Assembly (NCBI GenBank): GCA_047967505.1
Contig: CM106541.1
Source: Dipteris shenzhenensis
Taxonomy: Eukaryota; Polypodiophyta; Polypodiopsida; Gleicheniales
Length of the DNA: 64,000 nucleotides
Reading direction: 5' to 3' (one strand)
This document shows, one piece after another, positions 1 through 9,986 of the stretch; the first letter of the stretch is position 1; each line of letters starts with the position of its first letter. Made by a program: the position numbers and the translations under genes. Under the pieces are notes generated by a model that saw only the letters and a program-made list of their open reading frames with translations, was not told the DNA's origin and did no database searches.

Positions 1-650
1 ACAGGGATTTGGGGGGGTTTAGATTGTAATAATTAGGGAGGAGTAGGGGGAATAGAGGAAGATTAGGGGAAAGTAGGAAAAAACAGGGGAGGATTAGGGG
101 AAGATCAGGGAGGATAGGAGGAATTTAAAATTGGGAGAATAGGAGAAATAGGGGAAACTAGGGGAGAATAGGGAAATTAGGGGAGAATAGGGGAACTTAG
201 GAAAAAAAGGGGTTTAGGGAAAAATAGGAGAATTAAGCTTGGGAAAGGAAATTTAAGTTAATTAAAAATAGTAAGAAGAAAAAATTAGGATAGTAGGTTG
301 GGGGAGGGGGAACTTGGAAGGGGGAGAAATGGAACAAAAGGGAAAATAGAAGAAAATAGGGGAACGAAGGAAAAATAGGGGGATATAAGTGAAATATAGG
401 GAAAATAGGGGGAAAAGGGTTTGGGGAAAAAGGGGGAATTTTTTAAAAAGAAAAACGAGGGGAAGAGGGGAAGGTAGGGAAAATTAGGGGAAGATAGGGG
501 AGAATAGGGAAATTTAGAGGAGATTAGGGAAATTAGATAAGGGAAAAGTAGAGAGAAAAAATGGGGGAATTCGGGGACAATAGGGGAAAGGGAGGGGGGG
601 GAGGTTAGAGGAAAAAATGTAAAGTAACTATAAATGAGAAAATAAATAGG
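1..650. repeat. Purine-rich degenerate tandem repeat
   Basis: The + strand is almost all A and G, built from degenerate units such as GGGGAAATTA, GGGGAGAATA and AGGGGAAG. It looks like a decayed short-unit satellite. The long minus-strand reading frame here (285-773) is a low-complexity Pro/Ser/Phe translation of the repeat and is not a gene. A pyrimidine-rich block with similar unit structure lies at about 11100-11760 in the opposite sense. Confidence 0.75.
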
Positions 651-705
651 AAGTGTGTGTGTGTGTGTGCATGTGAGCGTGCACGTGCACACACACACAC
701 ACATA
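651..705. repeat. (GT)n / (AC)n compound microsatellite
   Basis: A run of GT dinucleotides is followed by a short interruption and a run of AC dinucleotides. The stretch from here to about 860 holds no recognisable gene. Confidence 0.85.
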
Positions 706-859
706 CATGGATCATTGATCAAATGCTTATCAAGGTCAAAATAGGAGAAGCAGAGGCCTTTGTACTTTCTCACCAGTATGACAAAGCTATCTCGTTGCTC
801 TTTTTCTCTTTCTCTTTGTGGTAGACGCTTGGGCTACTTTCTACGTTCTTAGGCCAGCA

Positions 860-1850
860 AACCTCATTGGCTTGTGGCTCTCGATTTGTTAGGAGGAATT
901 ATGGACTCAAAGTTTGCAGATAATGCAACACTCTTTGTGGAGGGCACAACACAAGCCCTAGAGGGAGTTCGGGGAACAAGAGGTCTTGAATTGGAGAGTT
1001 GCGCTCAGCTTCTGGTGGATTCCATGTGGGCAGATGATAGGTATTTAGATTGCCAGGCCAGGTGGGCAACATTGACACTTCAATAGAGCAACAGATTGCT
1101 TACATGCTTGAGAGTGTGCAATGCAAGCTTTTGTACTAGAGTTTGAACAAAATCTTGCTCATAGGTAGGGCCCTCATGGCCAACTAGGTCCCTCCTAAAT
1201 GCTATGACATGGTACATAGCCTCATGCTAGTGTTTTCATGCTAGTGTTTTCATAGAGTTTGCGTGGGACAGCTCAAGTGCCTAGTGTGTGATTTCTTGTG
1301 GGTGGGTTTGGATGGCATGAGGAATACTAGAGTTAGGGCTGCTTACATTAGGTGGGGAGGACATGGCATCCTTGATCTCAAGATATACAGCGTAGCCTTT
1401 TTGGGCAAGCTAGTGGTACATGGTCTTACCACAAGCTCCAAGCCCTGGAAGCTCTTGACTCAACAAGAGCTTCTCATGAACACACCCCACATAGGAGGAT
1501 AGTGGTAGCAATCTCACAAGTGGATCTTTTTAGAGGGCTTCCCTCACAAGAAAGGGCTCCCCCCTGATGAGGAGTCTTCGTATTATATGGCAATGTTTGT
1601 TTAGAGGGCTCATTTGGGCCAACCTATGGTTCCATGAGGAGGTTGAGCCACAACCCCTTATTTGGCATCTAGAGATTCATGATCAGGAACTTGTTGGGGT
1701 CGAGGAGCATTGGAAGGACACAATGGTATAGTGGCATAGTAGGATTTTAGGGCATGGAGCTGCCTTCCGGTAGAGGTAGGGGCATGAGTACAACACTCTC
1801 TCATCTTAGGGGGGTAAGCACTTGAGTGATGGAGATTGATGCTATGATCC
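860..1850 (+). pseudogene. L1-type LINE fragment, end of RT and C-terminal region
   Basis: The translation near 885-945 reads as a decayed reverse transcriptase motif: LGGIMDSKFADNATLFVEG, compared with the FADD box of LINE RTs. Further on (1263-1500) a segment with FLWVG, a region aligning to GGLGI-xDL in other LINEs (here GGHGILDLKIYSVAFLGKL) and a following KPWKLLTQQ is typical of the non-LTR RT C-terminal region after the palm. Frames shift and stops occur throughout (for example TAG at 1501), so the copy is dead. There is no endonuclease upstream, so it is 5'-truncated or broken. Family knowledge supports a LINE call. The exact limits and clade are uncertain. Confidence 0.7.
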
Positions 1851-2132
1851 TAGAGTCTTGCTGGGAGGGGCTACATAGAGCCTTGGTCCCCCCATGATGG
1901 TATGGGCACTTTTATAGGACAGGAGTACCCATCCTTTTGTAGATCTCCCCCACATCTTATCCTTCCAAATTGTATACAATAGTGAGGCTTGGAGGCCTTC
2001 TTCAGACCGAGATTGTGGAATACATAGAGGTTGATGAAGCACTGGACTTGCTTGAGTGGTAGAGGATTAGGGTAGTGGGTTCCCCTTTTTTCCAAAAAAA
2101 CGATAATACTAATTAGCTTGAAACCCCTCTAA
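1851..2132. other. No gene seen
   Basis: Probably the continuation of the LINE tail. Overlapping minus-strand frames at 1842-2095 have no recognisable domains and are judged chance ORFs. Confidence 0.5.
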
Positions 2133-2290
2133 GATGGTGTATAACTACAATGGTCAAAGCTAAAGGAATCAACATACCAAATTAATAATTTGCATAGCAT
2201 AAACCTAAGAAGATAAGATGGTGTATAACTACAATGGTCAAAGATACAAGAATCAACACACCAAAATAATCATTTGCATAACATAAACTC
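2133..2290. repeat. 84-bp tandem duplication
   Basis: The sequence beginning GATGGTGTATAACTACAATG at 2133 repeats at 2217, giving two diverged head-to-tail copies. The rest of 2291-2574 has no recognisable gene. Confidence 0.8.
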
Positions 2291-2574
2291 AAAAAGTTAT
2301 ATGTGTACTTTGCTTGCATTTATGTTGTTTTCAATCCTTCCTCCCCCTTGCAATTATAGGCATAATTTCTGCATACCTACCCACTCTTTTACCCATACAC
2401 TTACACATAGATTTTTTCTCTCGCAGGTTTTTCGAAAAAGAATCCTTATAAGTTAAATAGCTAAGAAGCTATAGTTTTCATTGTCTATCCTAACAAGATG
2501 AGTTTCTTCGACCTTCATCACATGCTTTTTTATGCACACTAAGTAGGCCCTCACTACCTACTTTTTTTCTGAGG

Positions 2575-2651
<77 letters not shown>
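2575..2651. repeat. (TC)n-(AC)n compound microsatellite
   Basis: About 40 bases of TC repeats are followed by about 35 bases of AC repeats, directly abutting the left LTR of gypsy element A. The other side of the element (10998 on) is also an (AC)n tract, so the element appears to have landed inside a microsatellite. Confidence 0.9.
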
Positions 2652-2655
<4 letters not shown>

Positions 2656-3405
2656 ATTAACTAGAAAAGAAATCAATGCATGAGGCTAGATGCTAGGCAT
2701 GGCGATGCTCAAGGGCCATGGAGGAAAAGGGAACATGAGGGAAGAAGCGTTAACATAGGTGGGGAAAAGGGATTAAGAGGGGTGGGAATGAAGAGGGGGA
2801 CTATGGCACAAGGGGGAACGAAGAGGGGGAAGAGGAGCATGTACATGATGGGAGGTGGAATGTAGAGATGGAGACATCAAGGAAAGAGAGTCACGCTTTA
2901 TTGGAAAGGAAGGATGGGGGGGGGAAATCAAAGTACTAGCTAGATACGCTCAATCATCTAGGAGGAAAAGTGGAGGGTTGGCACAAGGAATCTTGCCACC
3001 TCATCCTACTTTCCCCATTATCTAACTTGCATTCTTGGACTATCTACCCCCCCCCCCCCCCCCACATGGGCCTATCCTACATGGAGGGAATAATCCAATA
3101 TAATATCCATCTCCACCTATTTTATATTACTTCTCCCATGGTCCTTGGTCCATGTCTCACTAAATGCAGGCATGGGACCGCCTAGGTGGAGGGATGGCAC
3201 ATGGAGGAACCATGCCACCTTAACATTTTACAATATAACTACCATGGATTATGTACAACACACCTTATGGGTCCTCTTACGTGGAAGGGTGGCACATGGT
3301 CATGCCCTGCCACCTCAACCCTGGGCCCTATGCACCCCATATTTTATTATACTATTGCCACACATATATTTATGCCTTTTACCTTGGTCAAATTTATCCA
3401 TAACA
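2656..3405 (-). repeat. Gypsy A 3' LTR (internally deleted)
   Basis: Direct repeat of 9987-10997. On the minus strand it starts TGTTATGG next to the PPT. Compared with the other LTR it lacks about 265 bp, corresponding to roughly 10274-10540. The missing part includes the TATA box. Short frames in the two LTRs (2680-2865 and 10011-10196) translate almost identically simply because the LTRs are repeats. Confidence 0.9.
3043..3063. repeat. Poly-C tract in LTR
   Basis: A cytosine homopolymer of about 20 bases. The matching position in the other LTR (about 10645) has a shorter C-run, so the tract varies in length between the two LTRs. Confidence 0.8.
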
Positions 3406-3420
3406 GTTCCCCCCTAGGCA
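3406..3420 (-). promoter_or_regulatory. Gypsy A polypurine tract
   Basis: The minus strand reads TGCCTAGGGGGGAAC immediately before the LTR start TGTTATGG. A purine-rich stretch abutting the 3' LTR is the plus-strand priming site of LTR elements. Confidence 0.8.
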
Positions 3421-3752
3421 GGGAATGCACAGCATTTCCATGCCTGGGACCACATCACGAACAAAGAAGGGCTTGAGATAACGCTTATTGATCACCTTCT
3501 TGCCATATGGCTCATGCAGCTCCTGTACCTGTACAGACCCATTGCTATGTTCCTTGATGTCTTTGTATGGACCGGTCCACAATGGAAGGAACTTTTTATC
3601 CATCTGGTGGTCCAATCTATTATCAAAGCATAGCACAACATCCCCCTCAGCAAAGTGTCTTTCCCATCCCTTGCGAATCTTAGCATCCATGCAGGCCTTT
3701 TGTCAGTTCTTTTGGATCTCTGTTTGATGCAGTGCAAGGCATCGGGTTTCAT
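3407..3752 (-). pseudogene. Gypsy A integrase C-terminal part
   Basis: Two overlapping minus-strand frames together cover the integrase tail. The frame at 3492-3752 contains an Arg/Lys-rich helix, and the frame at 3394-3690 contains GDVVLCFDNR and WTGPYKDI, matching the GPY/F-type domain that follows the gypsy integrase core (known to help integrase multimerise). The switch between frames indicates at least one frameshift near 3690. It is separated from the catalytic part by a stop at 3811 followed by roughly 60 bp of disturbed sequence. It runs directly into the PPT, so there is no extra 3' ORF in this element. Confidence 0.8.
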
Positions 3753-3810
3753 CTAGCTTCTCAAGTTGTACCAACCTGGCCTCTACACGTTCATCTTCTG
3801 TCATCCTCTA

Positions 3811-5307
3811 TTATTGTGCTAATCTCAAGGCCGGAATCTCTATCTCTAATGGTAAAACTACCTCAGTATCGTACACCAACTCAAAAGGAGTGTGACCTAT
3901 AGATGTTTTATGGGTCATGTTGTAAGCCCACACGGCTTTAGTGACCTTCTGATCCCACTGGCTCCTATTCCCCATGGCCATTTTACCCATGGTTTTACAA
4001 AGGAGGTTGTTGGTCCGCTCCGTTTGTCCCATGGATGCTGGATAATAGATGCTAGAAGTGCGATGATCAATACCCATGCGATCCATGAGCAACTCCACTG
4101 CTTCATTTAAGAATGGACTCCCATGGTCAAATACTATTTCCATGGGTGTCCCAAACCTTGTGCAGATACGTTCAAATATGAAATTTGAAATTGGCTTACC
4201 ATTTGCAACAGGGAGGGCGATAGCTTCGGCCCACTTAGTGACATACTGAGTGGCTACCAGAAGATACTTCTTTTTGCAGGCAGTCATAGGCAGGGGCCCA
4301 ACAAAATCTATTCCCCACTTCTGAAACGGATGGATAGACATCACTGGGTGATGTTGGCCAAGATGCAAATCCTTCCTACCAAAGAATTGGCGGGTGATGT
4401 TGCCCAAGATGCAAATCCTTCCTACCAAAGAATTGGCATGGTTCACAAGTTTTGCAATACATAGTGACATCCTTGAACAAGGTCGGCCAGTAGTACCCAG
4501 CATGTAAAATCTTCTTAGTTGTATAGTCACCGGCATTAAGGCCTCCACAAAATCCATCATGATATGCTTCAATAACTTAGGTACTTCATCTGCATCAATG
4601 GTTTGTCTTAGTACCCCATCCATGCCTTGAGGGTACAACACCCCATCAAAGAGAGTGTAGCGCCTACTATCTCTGTGGATCTTCTTTCTCTCATAGCTAG
4701 TACTTTCTGGAGGAAAGGAGAAAGCGGTCAGAAATCTATAGATACCACCATACCATGGATCCCCAACTTCTATGGCCGCTACAAGGGTTACATCAAGGCA
4801 CTCCTCTAAATCAATCAAAGCATTCTTCAAGTTGGAACAACCCCCCTTTACGATTTTGAAAGAAAAATCATATTCTTGTAGAACTGCCAACCATTTGGCC
4901 AACCGGCCCATGGGATTTGGTGATTGAAGAACCTGCTTTGCAAGACCATTGCTACAGATTATAATGAAGGACTTTCCAGCCACATAATGCTTAAATTTCT
5001 CAATGCAGAACACCAAAGACAAGGCATGTTTGTTAGCCTCAGAGTAGCGTCGTTCAGTTTCGAGCGATTGTCGAGAAGCAAATTGAACAAGATACATGAA
5101 CCGATCCTCCCCTTGCTGGAGAAGAATACCTGCCAGAGTATGCTCACCAAACCCAGGATTGATATAGAAAGTCTTTGACCAATCAGGATTGCGTAGAATG
5201 GGTTTTGAAGCTAGAGCACTCTTGATTTGTAGAAACCCATGATCACAATCCTCATCCCAAGCGAAATCAACCCCATCTTTTAATAGCATAGTCATGGGTC
5301 GTGTCAA
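3811..5307 (-). pseudogene. Gypsy A RT thumb, RNase H and integrase core
   Basis: This 498-codon open frame begins at the RT connection region (residues ~1-45) and continues with RNase H (~45-165), an integrase zinc-finger region (~230-310) and the integrase core (~325-480). Catalytic triad candidates of integrase are present: D in WGIDFVG, D in FDHGSPF, E in QTERTNN. RNase H is degraded: the first Asp is Asn (INPG) and the usual DHxAL is SNGLA. Part of the zinc finger, between about 4550 and 4437, is read in the wrong frame. Restoring the frame there gives CKTCEPCQFF, the CC half of the HHCC finger. A 46-bp duplication puts the frame right again downstream. Translation cannot yield an active enzyme. 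Confidence 0.88.
4346..4437. repeat. 46-bp tandem duplication inside integrase
   Basis: The segment starting GGGTGATGTTG at 4346 is repeated with one mismatch at 4392. Because 46 is 1 modulo 3, the duplication shifts the reading frame. It sits just downstream (in minus sense) of an opposite frameshift and restores the integrase frame. Confidence 0.9.
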
Positions 5308-5320
5308 AGCAGCATATTGA

Positions 5321-6130
5321 TCAATGAAGCAGTGATAGTATCCTACTAGATTGACAAATGAGCGTACCTAACATTTGGTTGTTAGCGGGGAGAGCTTGAG
5401 GATAACTTCTACCTTCTCGGAGGCTTAACGCCCTTGGATGAGACAATATGCCCCAGTAACTACCCTTGAGTGGCTCCAATGGTGCATTTATCAGGGTTGA
5501 GGCTGCCATTCGCATCATTGACCCTTTGGAAGGCCAACCTAACCTTCATGACATGCTTCTTATGTGCCGAGAATATACAGAAATCATCTAAAAACACCTC
5601 CAAGAAATCCCCCAAATAAGGAGCAAACACCATCTGCATAAATCTTTGAAAGGTAGCAAGAGCATTGGTGAGGCCAAATGGCATTACTTTGAATGCAAAC
5701 ATCCCCCAAGATGTCGCAAATGTGGTTTTAAGCACATCCTCCTTAGCAATTCTGATTTGATAAAACCTGGAGTAACCATCACAGAAAGTATACATCTCAT
5801 GACCACTTACCTTCTCAAGAATGAGGTCTTGAGAGGGCAGAGGATGATGGTCCCTCTTGGTGGTTGCATTGAGTTTCTTATAACCGATGCAGACCCGCCA
5901 CTTGTTGTTTTTCTTTGGGGTGACTACCACTGGTGAAACCCATTCAGTATTGTGAAAACAATAAACCCAGCTTCTACAAGCTTCTGCAACTCTGAGCACA
6001 AAGCGTTGGCCTATAGGGGCCCTAATCTCCGATACTTCTAAGCCACTGGCTTAGCATCAGGCTTCAGCTCTATCTCATGTTCTATGGCAGTCACATGGCG
6101 AAGGTGGTGGTAGCTAGTTGCGAAGAGGTC
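5321..6130 (-). pseudogene. Gypsy A reverse transcriptase
   Basis: The main frame 5460-5999 carries the RT fingers and palm: WVSPVVVTPKKN, a DGYSRFYQI motif A, FGLTNALATFQ (motif B) and EVFLDDFCIF containing the catalytic LDD (the YxDD-box equivalent). N-terminal conserved sequence (LKPDAKPVA, then ANALCSELQKLVEAGFI) can be followed upstream to about 6100 through stops and frameshifts. After 5460 the thumb continues in another frame (GHIVSS, NLVGYYHCFIDQYA) and joins the RNase H/IN frame at 5307. The enzyme would copy element RNA into cDNA in a cytoplasmic particle. This copy is disabled by the frameshift at about 5460 and by stops. Confidence 0.88.
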
Positions 6131-6277
6131 AGGGAAATCTTTGAACATTTCTAGGAACTCATCTTTCTCACTCGGAGTGAGGTCAGGGGAAAGCATAGAT
6201 TACCTTTTCTGCAGGTGGCGAGGTCGGAGACACCCCCATCATGTAAACTTCCTCCTCTGAGAACTCCTCCCCCCATC

Positions 6278-6745
6278 TTATTTTTCCATTGATTCAGACA
6301 CCAAGGATGAGAGAGTATCACTGTCTTGCTCCTCTTCTTCTTCTGGTTCCGTGGCACCTGGTTGCACCGGGATCTTCTCCTTAGAAGCACCAAAAGACAT
6401 GTGTCTTGTCTTCCAATAGCTGACTGCATCACTCTTTCTCAACCATGGTCTCCCAAGTATGGTTGGATAACTCCTGCCTATATCTTCGATGTCCACCACA
6501 TAGAAATTGATGGTGGTGGTCAACCCATTGACAGTGATGGGCAAATCCTCAATGACTCCTAGGGTGGCGAGCTGTCGACCATCTACTACCTTGATTCGAG
6601 TGGAGGAAGTCCTTGTGCATTTCAAATTCAATTTCTTCATGATACGGGGCACCATGATATTACATGCAGCTCCCCCATCGACACACACACTTTTGACACA
6701 GCAATTATCTATGATGACATCTACTGTATGCGAGTGCCGATCAAT
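6278..6745 (-). pseudogene. Gypsy A aspartic protease
   Basis: The minus-strand frame 6278-6688 contains VDGGAACNIM, the retropepsin active-site loop in its gypsy form (VDxGxxxNxM), followed by the flap region and YPTILGRPWLRK, the LGRPWL motif that follows the protease in plant gypsy elements. The protein would process Gag-Pol by cleavage. A short frame change separates it from the RT N-terminus at 6130-6278. It is upstream of RT in minus sense, as expected for gypsy. Confidence 0.85.
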
Positions 6746-8050
6746 TTATTTAGAGATAGAAGAAACCTCTCGTACCTTTTCCTTTTTCTTGCTCTTCCTT
6801 GTTGAGAGCCCTTGCTGCAGCTCATGTCTCATCTTAGGGCTTAATGCTTTTAGTTGAGGAAGGGTGATGCTTAAAGACCGATGAGCAAGGTCTTGAATGA
6901 TCGAATAGTCTTCTTGCCCTAAGCCGATAGGAAAATCCGAGGGCGACCACTTACTCTTGCAAGATCTTTTAGTCTTCTCTGTTGGTGGGTCTGCCATCTC
7001 AGCATTTGAGGGCTCTGAGAAGGACACCTTCTTCCTAGGGCGGCCCGATCCATGGTTTGGAGAGAGGTCCGAGGTGGTACGACTTCTCTTCCCGAGGTCA
7101 AGGATTTCTACGTCAGAATCCTCGGTGCCTAATTCACTTAGAAGATTCACCCTTGGAATATTGGGACATTCTGTGTGATAAAGAACCTTCTAGTGGCACT
7201 CGTAGCACACAACATTGGCACGTTCTCTTGGAGGGTGATTGGCTTGATTTCTGATGCCCAGCATCTCAAGCCGAAGATCATTCAGCCTTGGCAAGGTCAT
7301 TGACGAGTAGGAAGGAGCGGGGCTCGTGGGCGAGGCTGGGAAAATCTTCCAGGTGGAGGGTGAGGATATACACCTTGTTGAGGGTAAGCACCTAAGGGAG
7401 GACCATACATTTTAGGTGGAGGCGGTGGATACATCCCTGATGAGGGGTGGGGGTATGCCCTTGAGTTGGACCCCCCAGGTTGTTGTTGCAAGAATTGAGG
7501 GGGTTGCGGAGGGATAATCGTCTTCTTGGAAGCGGGGTTAGACTGAACTTTATCAAACTTTTGAGCAATCTCATGTGCTACACCATAGTTTCTGGATTCT
7601 CCCATTTAAGCTTGAGGCGGAATTCGTCACACTTGCTCTTGCTACAAGGTAGCCCAGCACATGCTGAGTCATTCCAGCTCGAAATCCGACATTGTCCTCC
7701 TGCATGGCAATTAAATGGTCCAAGAGCACGGCCGCTCGATCCACATATCGACACGCCGTCTCACCTTCTGACTGCTTCAAGTTTGCCACTTTCAGGTACA
7801 CATTCTCCGGCTCCTCTTCTTTATCGAAATACTCAATCATCACTACTATCAACCTTGGCCAGCTTTGGCAAACATCTTTAGCTTGCTTCTCATACCACAC
7901 TTGAGCCAAACCCTCTAGAAATGTGGGAAGAACCAACATCCATCTATCTTTAGTAAGAAAGTTGAGAGAAACACAACGGCGCTTGAAGGCCACAAGATAC
8001 TCATTTGGATTTTCTTCAACCCATCCACAGAACACGGGAATGTCAGCCAT
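6746..8050 (-). pseudogene. Gypsy A gag
   Basis: Gag is in pieces. The start is at 8050 (MADIPVFCGWVEENP), with a retrotransposon-gag core to about 7600 (WYEKQA, followed by a DKEEEPENVYLKVANLKQ helix region). The frame then switches at about 7600 into a Pro/Gln/Tyr-rich linker (7297-7605). A cysteine cluster lies at about 7160-7215, CYEC then H-x2-C, where the His is displaced from the normal CX2CX4HX4C spacing and a stop interrupts it. A charged segment (6746-7150) leads to protease. Gag packages element RNA into particles. Start choice: the ATG at 8050 is preceded by a leader rather than by homologous coding. Confidence 0.78.
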
Positions 8051-8299
8051 GCTTGGAAAATGGAAAAGAGAGAGATGAAATAAGGCTTATCTATTGGCAA
8101 ACAATGGAAAGAGGTAGCTTGAACTGAAAACTAGGTGAAGATACATCCACAAAGCACACATAGGCAGGGTAGGGTGTGACTGGTGTATTGTGAAATACTA
8201 CACGGGAAGAATCTTTAGCATAGAATAGCTCATAGACAATCTTAAAAGGACCAACCCTCATGATATCGCATCCATCTTTACAAGCGAGTGTTAGAGACA

Positions 8300-9011
8300 C
8301 GGTGCTGCATGAGGTTGTTCATAAAGGCAAACAAGAATGCCATGACAAATGTCAATAGTTGGAGAGCTTGCACATCACCTTCAGCTTCTTCCAGTTCTTG
8401 TAATTGCCATGCTATTTTTTTAAGGGGTGTGCGGTCTGGCATTCTTCTTTTGAGCAATGTCCTTGAGGACCTTTCTAATGATCTTTCGAAGTTAGTAAAC
8501 TCGTATCAAATATGCCCAACACTTAGTTTCATGATGACCACAACCTTTGCATTCCTTACAAATGATCACCCTTATTCGTGGCTTGCGGCTTTGTTGGGGC
8601 GGTGCTTCCGCTTGTTTCATGCGTGATTGAAGTACAAGCTTCACGTGCTAAGAAATCAGCAACTAGATTTTGAGCTTGAGGGATATGCTGAATTTTTACC
8701 TCTTCAAATTGTTGGCAAAGTTCCAATGCTTGTTGATGTCATGGAACCAAGCCTTCGCTCTGCACCTTCCACCTTTCACTAACTTGTTTACACACGAGTT
8801 GAGAATCTCCTTGCACCTCAAGTTGCTTGATGCAATGTTCTTGCGCCTTTTTTTGCCCAAAAATGAGTGCCGAGTACTCAGCTTGGTTGCAAGTACTTGC
8901 TGGTGCAGTCTTGCTATAACAATACACCTCACCCCCTGGTGAAGTGAGCTTCTTACCCACACCAGTAGCCTTGGTCAAAGGTTTGTATGTGCTGTCAAAT
9001 TGGAGGAGCCA
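8300..9011 (-). pseudogene. Extra RNase H plus CCHC knuckle upstream of gag
   Basis: On the minus strand, 9011-8640 encodes a second RNase H domain of the plant/archaeal-like type (RVT_3 style). Visible motifs in order: WLLQFDS with the first Asp (codon 8994-8996), NQAEYSALIFG with the Glu, GDSQLV with the second Asp, and NLVADFLARE with the last Asp (codon 8655-8657). One in-frame TGA at 8739-8741 replaces what is probably Trp, and the motif order continues in the same frame after it. After a frameshift near 8610-8640 the next frame carries a perfect CX2CX4HX4C zinc knuckle at 8519-8560. Nothing else recognisable follows before gag starts at 8050. In Tat-lineage gypsy elements an additional RNase H is known, but it normally sits between the ordinary RNase H and integrase. 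Here the pol region has only its own RNase H, and the extra one precedes gag. Alternatives are a captured host RNase H-like gene or a nested fragment of another element. Identification of the fold is strong. Its role is inference. Confidence 0.8.
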
Positions 9012-9961
9012 AATGTCATCACACCAAGACTAAAATCCAGACATCCCAAGTTTCTCGGTAGTCTAAGATAGGTAGAAGGAGAGGGTGGGGAGAATTCAAT
9101 ACTTGAGCAAGACGTTCAGCACCAAATAAACTTGCAATCCTTTGTTGATAGTTTATCTTTAAACAAAAAAGAATTACAACTTGAAGCTCAAAATGAGGCA
9201 CAAAGGGTTGATTAGGTATAAAGGAATTCCTTGGTCGAAACATTACCAACCACGAGTCCTAAAAACCTTTGTAATGAGATCGAGAAGAAATCATTTAAGA
9301 CGAGCTTATCCATAGGAATTAATAAGCAGATGCGCCAAATCTCCCCCTAAGCTTGGGGAACATGCCACCCTTCGAAGAATGTCACTCTTTTAATTTCCTC
9401 CGATGCAGCAAGTAGCTCGATCACCGCACAATGAGTAGAATTGAAATCAAAGTCCTCCCAGTGTATCACTAGTTCTTCACCTTGAATCATCCACGGTGTA
9501 TCATCCCACCCGTCGTCTCCTTGAACAATGCATTATACAATCAGTTGTTGAAGATTGACATGAAGATCAAGAAAAAGATCTCGCCAATTGGTAGCCGTAA
9601 TGGGCGAGGTCTGTTGCAGGTGCGCAGGAGCAGTTTTGCGTGGCGCCACACAGAAGATGCCCAGAAGCAATTTTGCAGACACGGTCGACCAGAAGACGCG
9701 TGGCGCCGCACATAAGACGCGCAAGAATCCAGAAGATGCACAAGAACTGCAGGCTGAAGGCGCAGGAACCTAGAAGATGTACAAGAACCGCAAGCAGAAG
9801 GTGTAAAAACTGAGAAGTTCTGTAGTTGCACAGATTAAGAACTGGGAGTAGAAGACACGCATATTGGAGGCATAGAAGCAGAGAACTGCTCATGGAAGGT
9901 GCTATAGAACTACACCTAGCCGTAGGAGTAACGAATTTTACGCCACTAGCCGTGGAGATTT
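9012..9961 (-). other. Gypsy A 5' leader, no gene
   Basis: Untranslated leader between the PBS and the RNase H frame. The part at 9640-9830 contains short diverged repeats of an AGAAGATGCACAAGAAC-like unit. Overlapping + and - frames here are not recognised as genes. Confidence 0.55.
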
Positions 9962-9981
9962 CGATCCTAGTAGCCACACCA
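9962..9981 (-). promoter_or_regulatory. Gypsy A candidate primer-binding site
   Basis: The minus strand reads TGGTGTGGCTACTAGGATCG, starting 5 bases after the 5' LTR. TGG at the start is required to pair with the CCA end of a tRNA. I cannot name the tRNA, and it is not the initiator Met type. Confidence 0.55.
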
Positions 9982-9986
9982 ATTCT

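Noticed and set aside
285-773. 162-codon minus-strand ORF rich in Pro, Ser and Phe
   Set aside because: It is a translation of the purine-rich repeat and the (AC)n tract, with no domain.
6278-6857. + strand ORFs over the protease and gag region
   Set aside because: Shadows of the minus-strand gypsy A coding.
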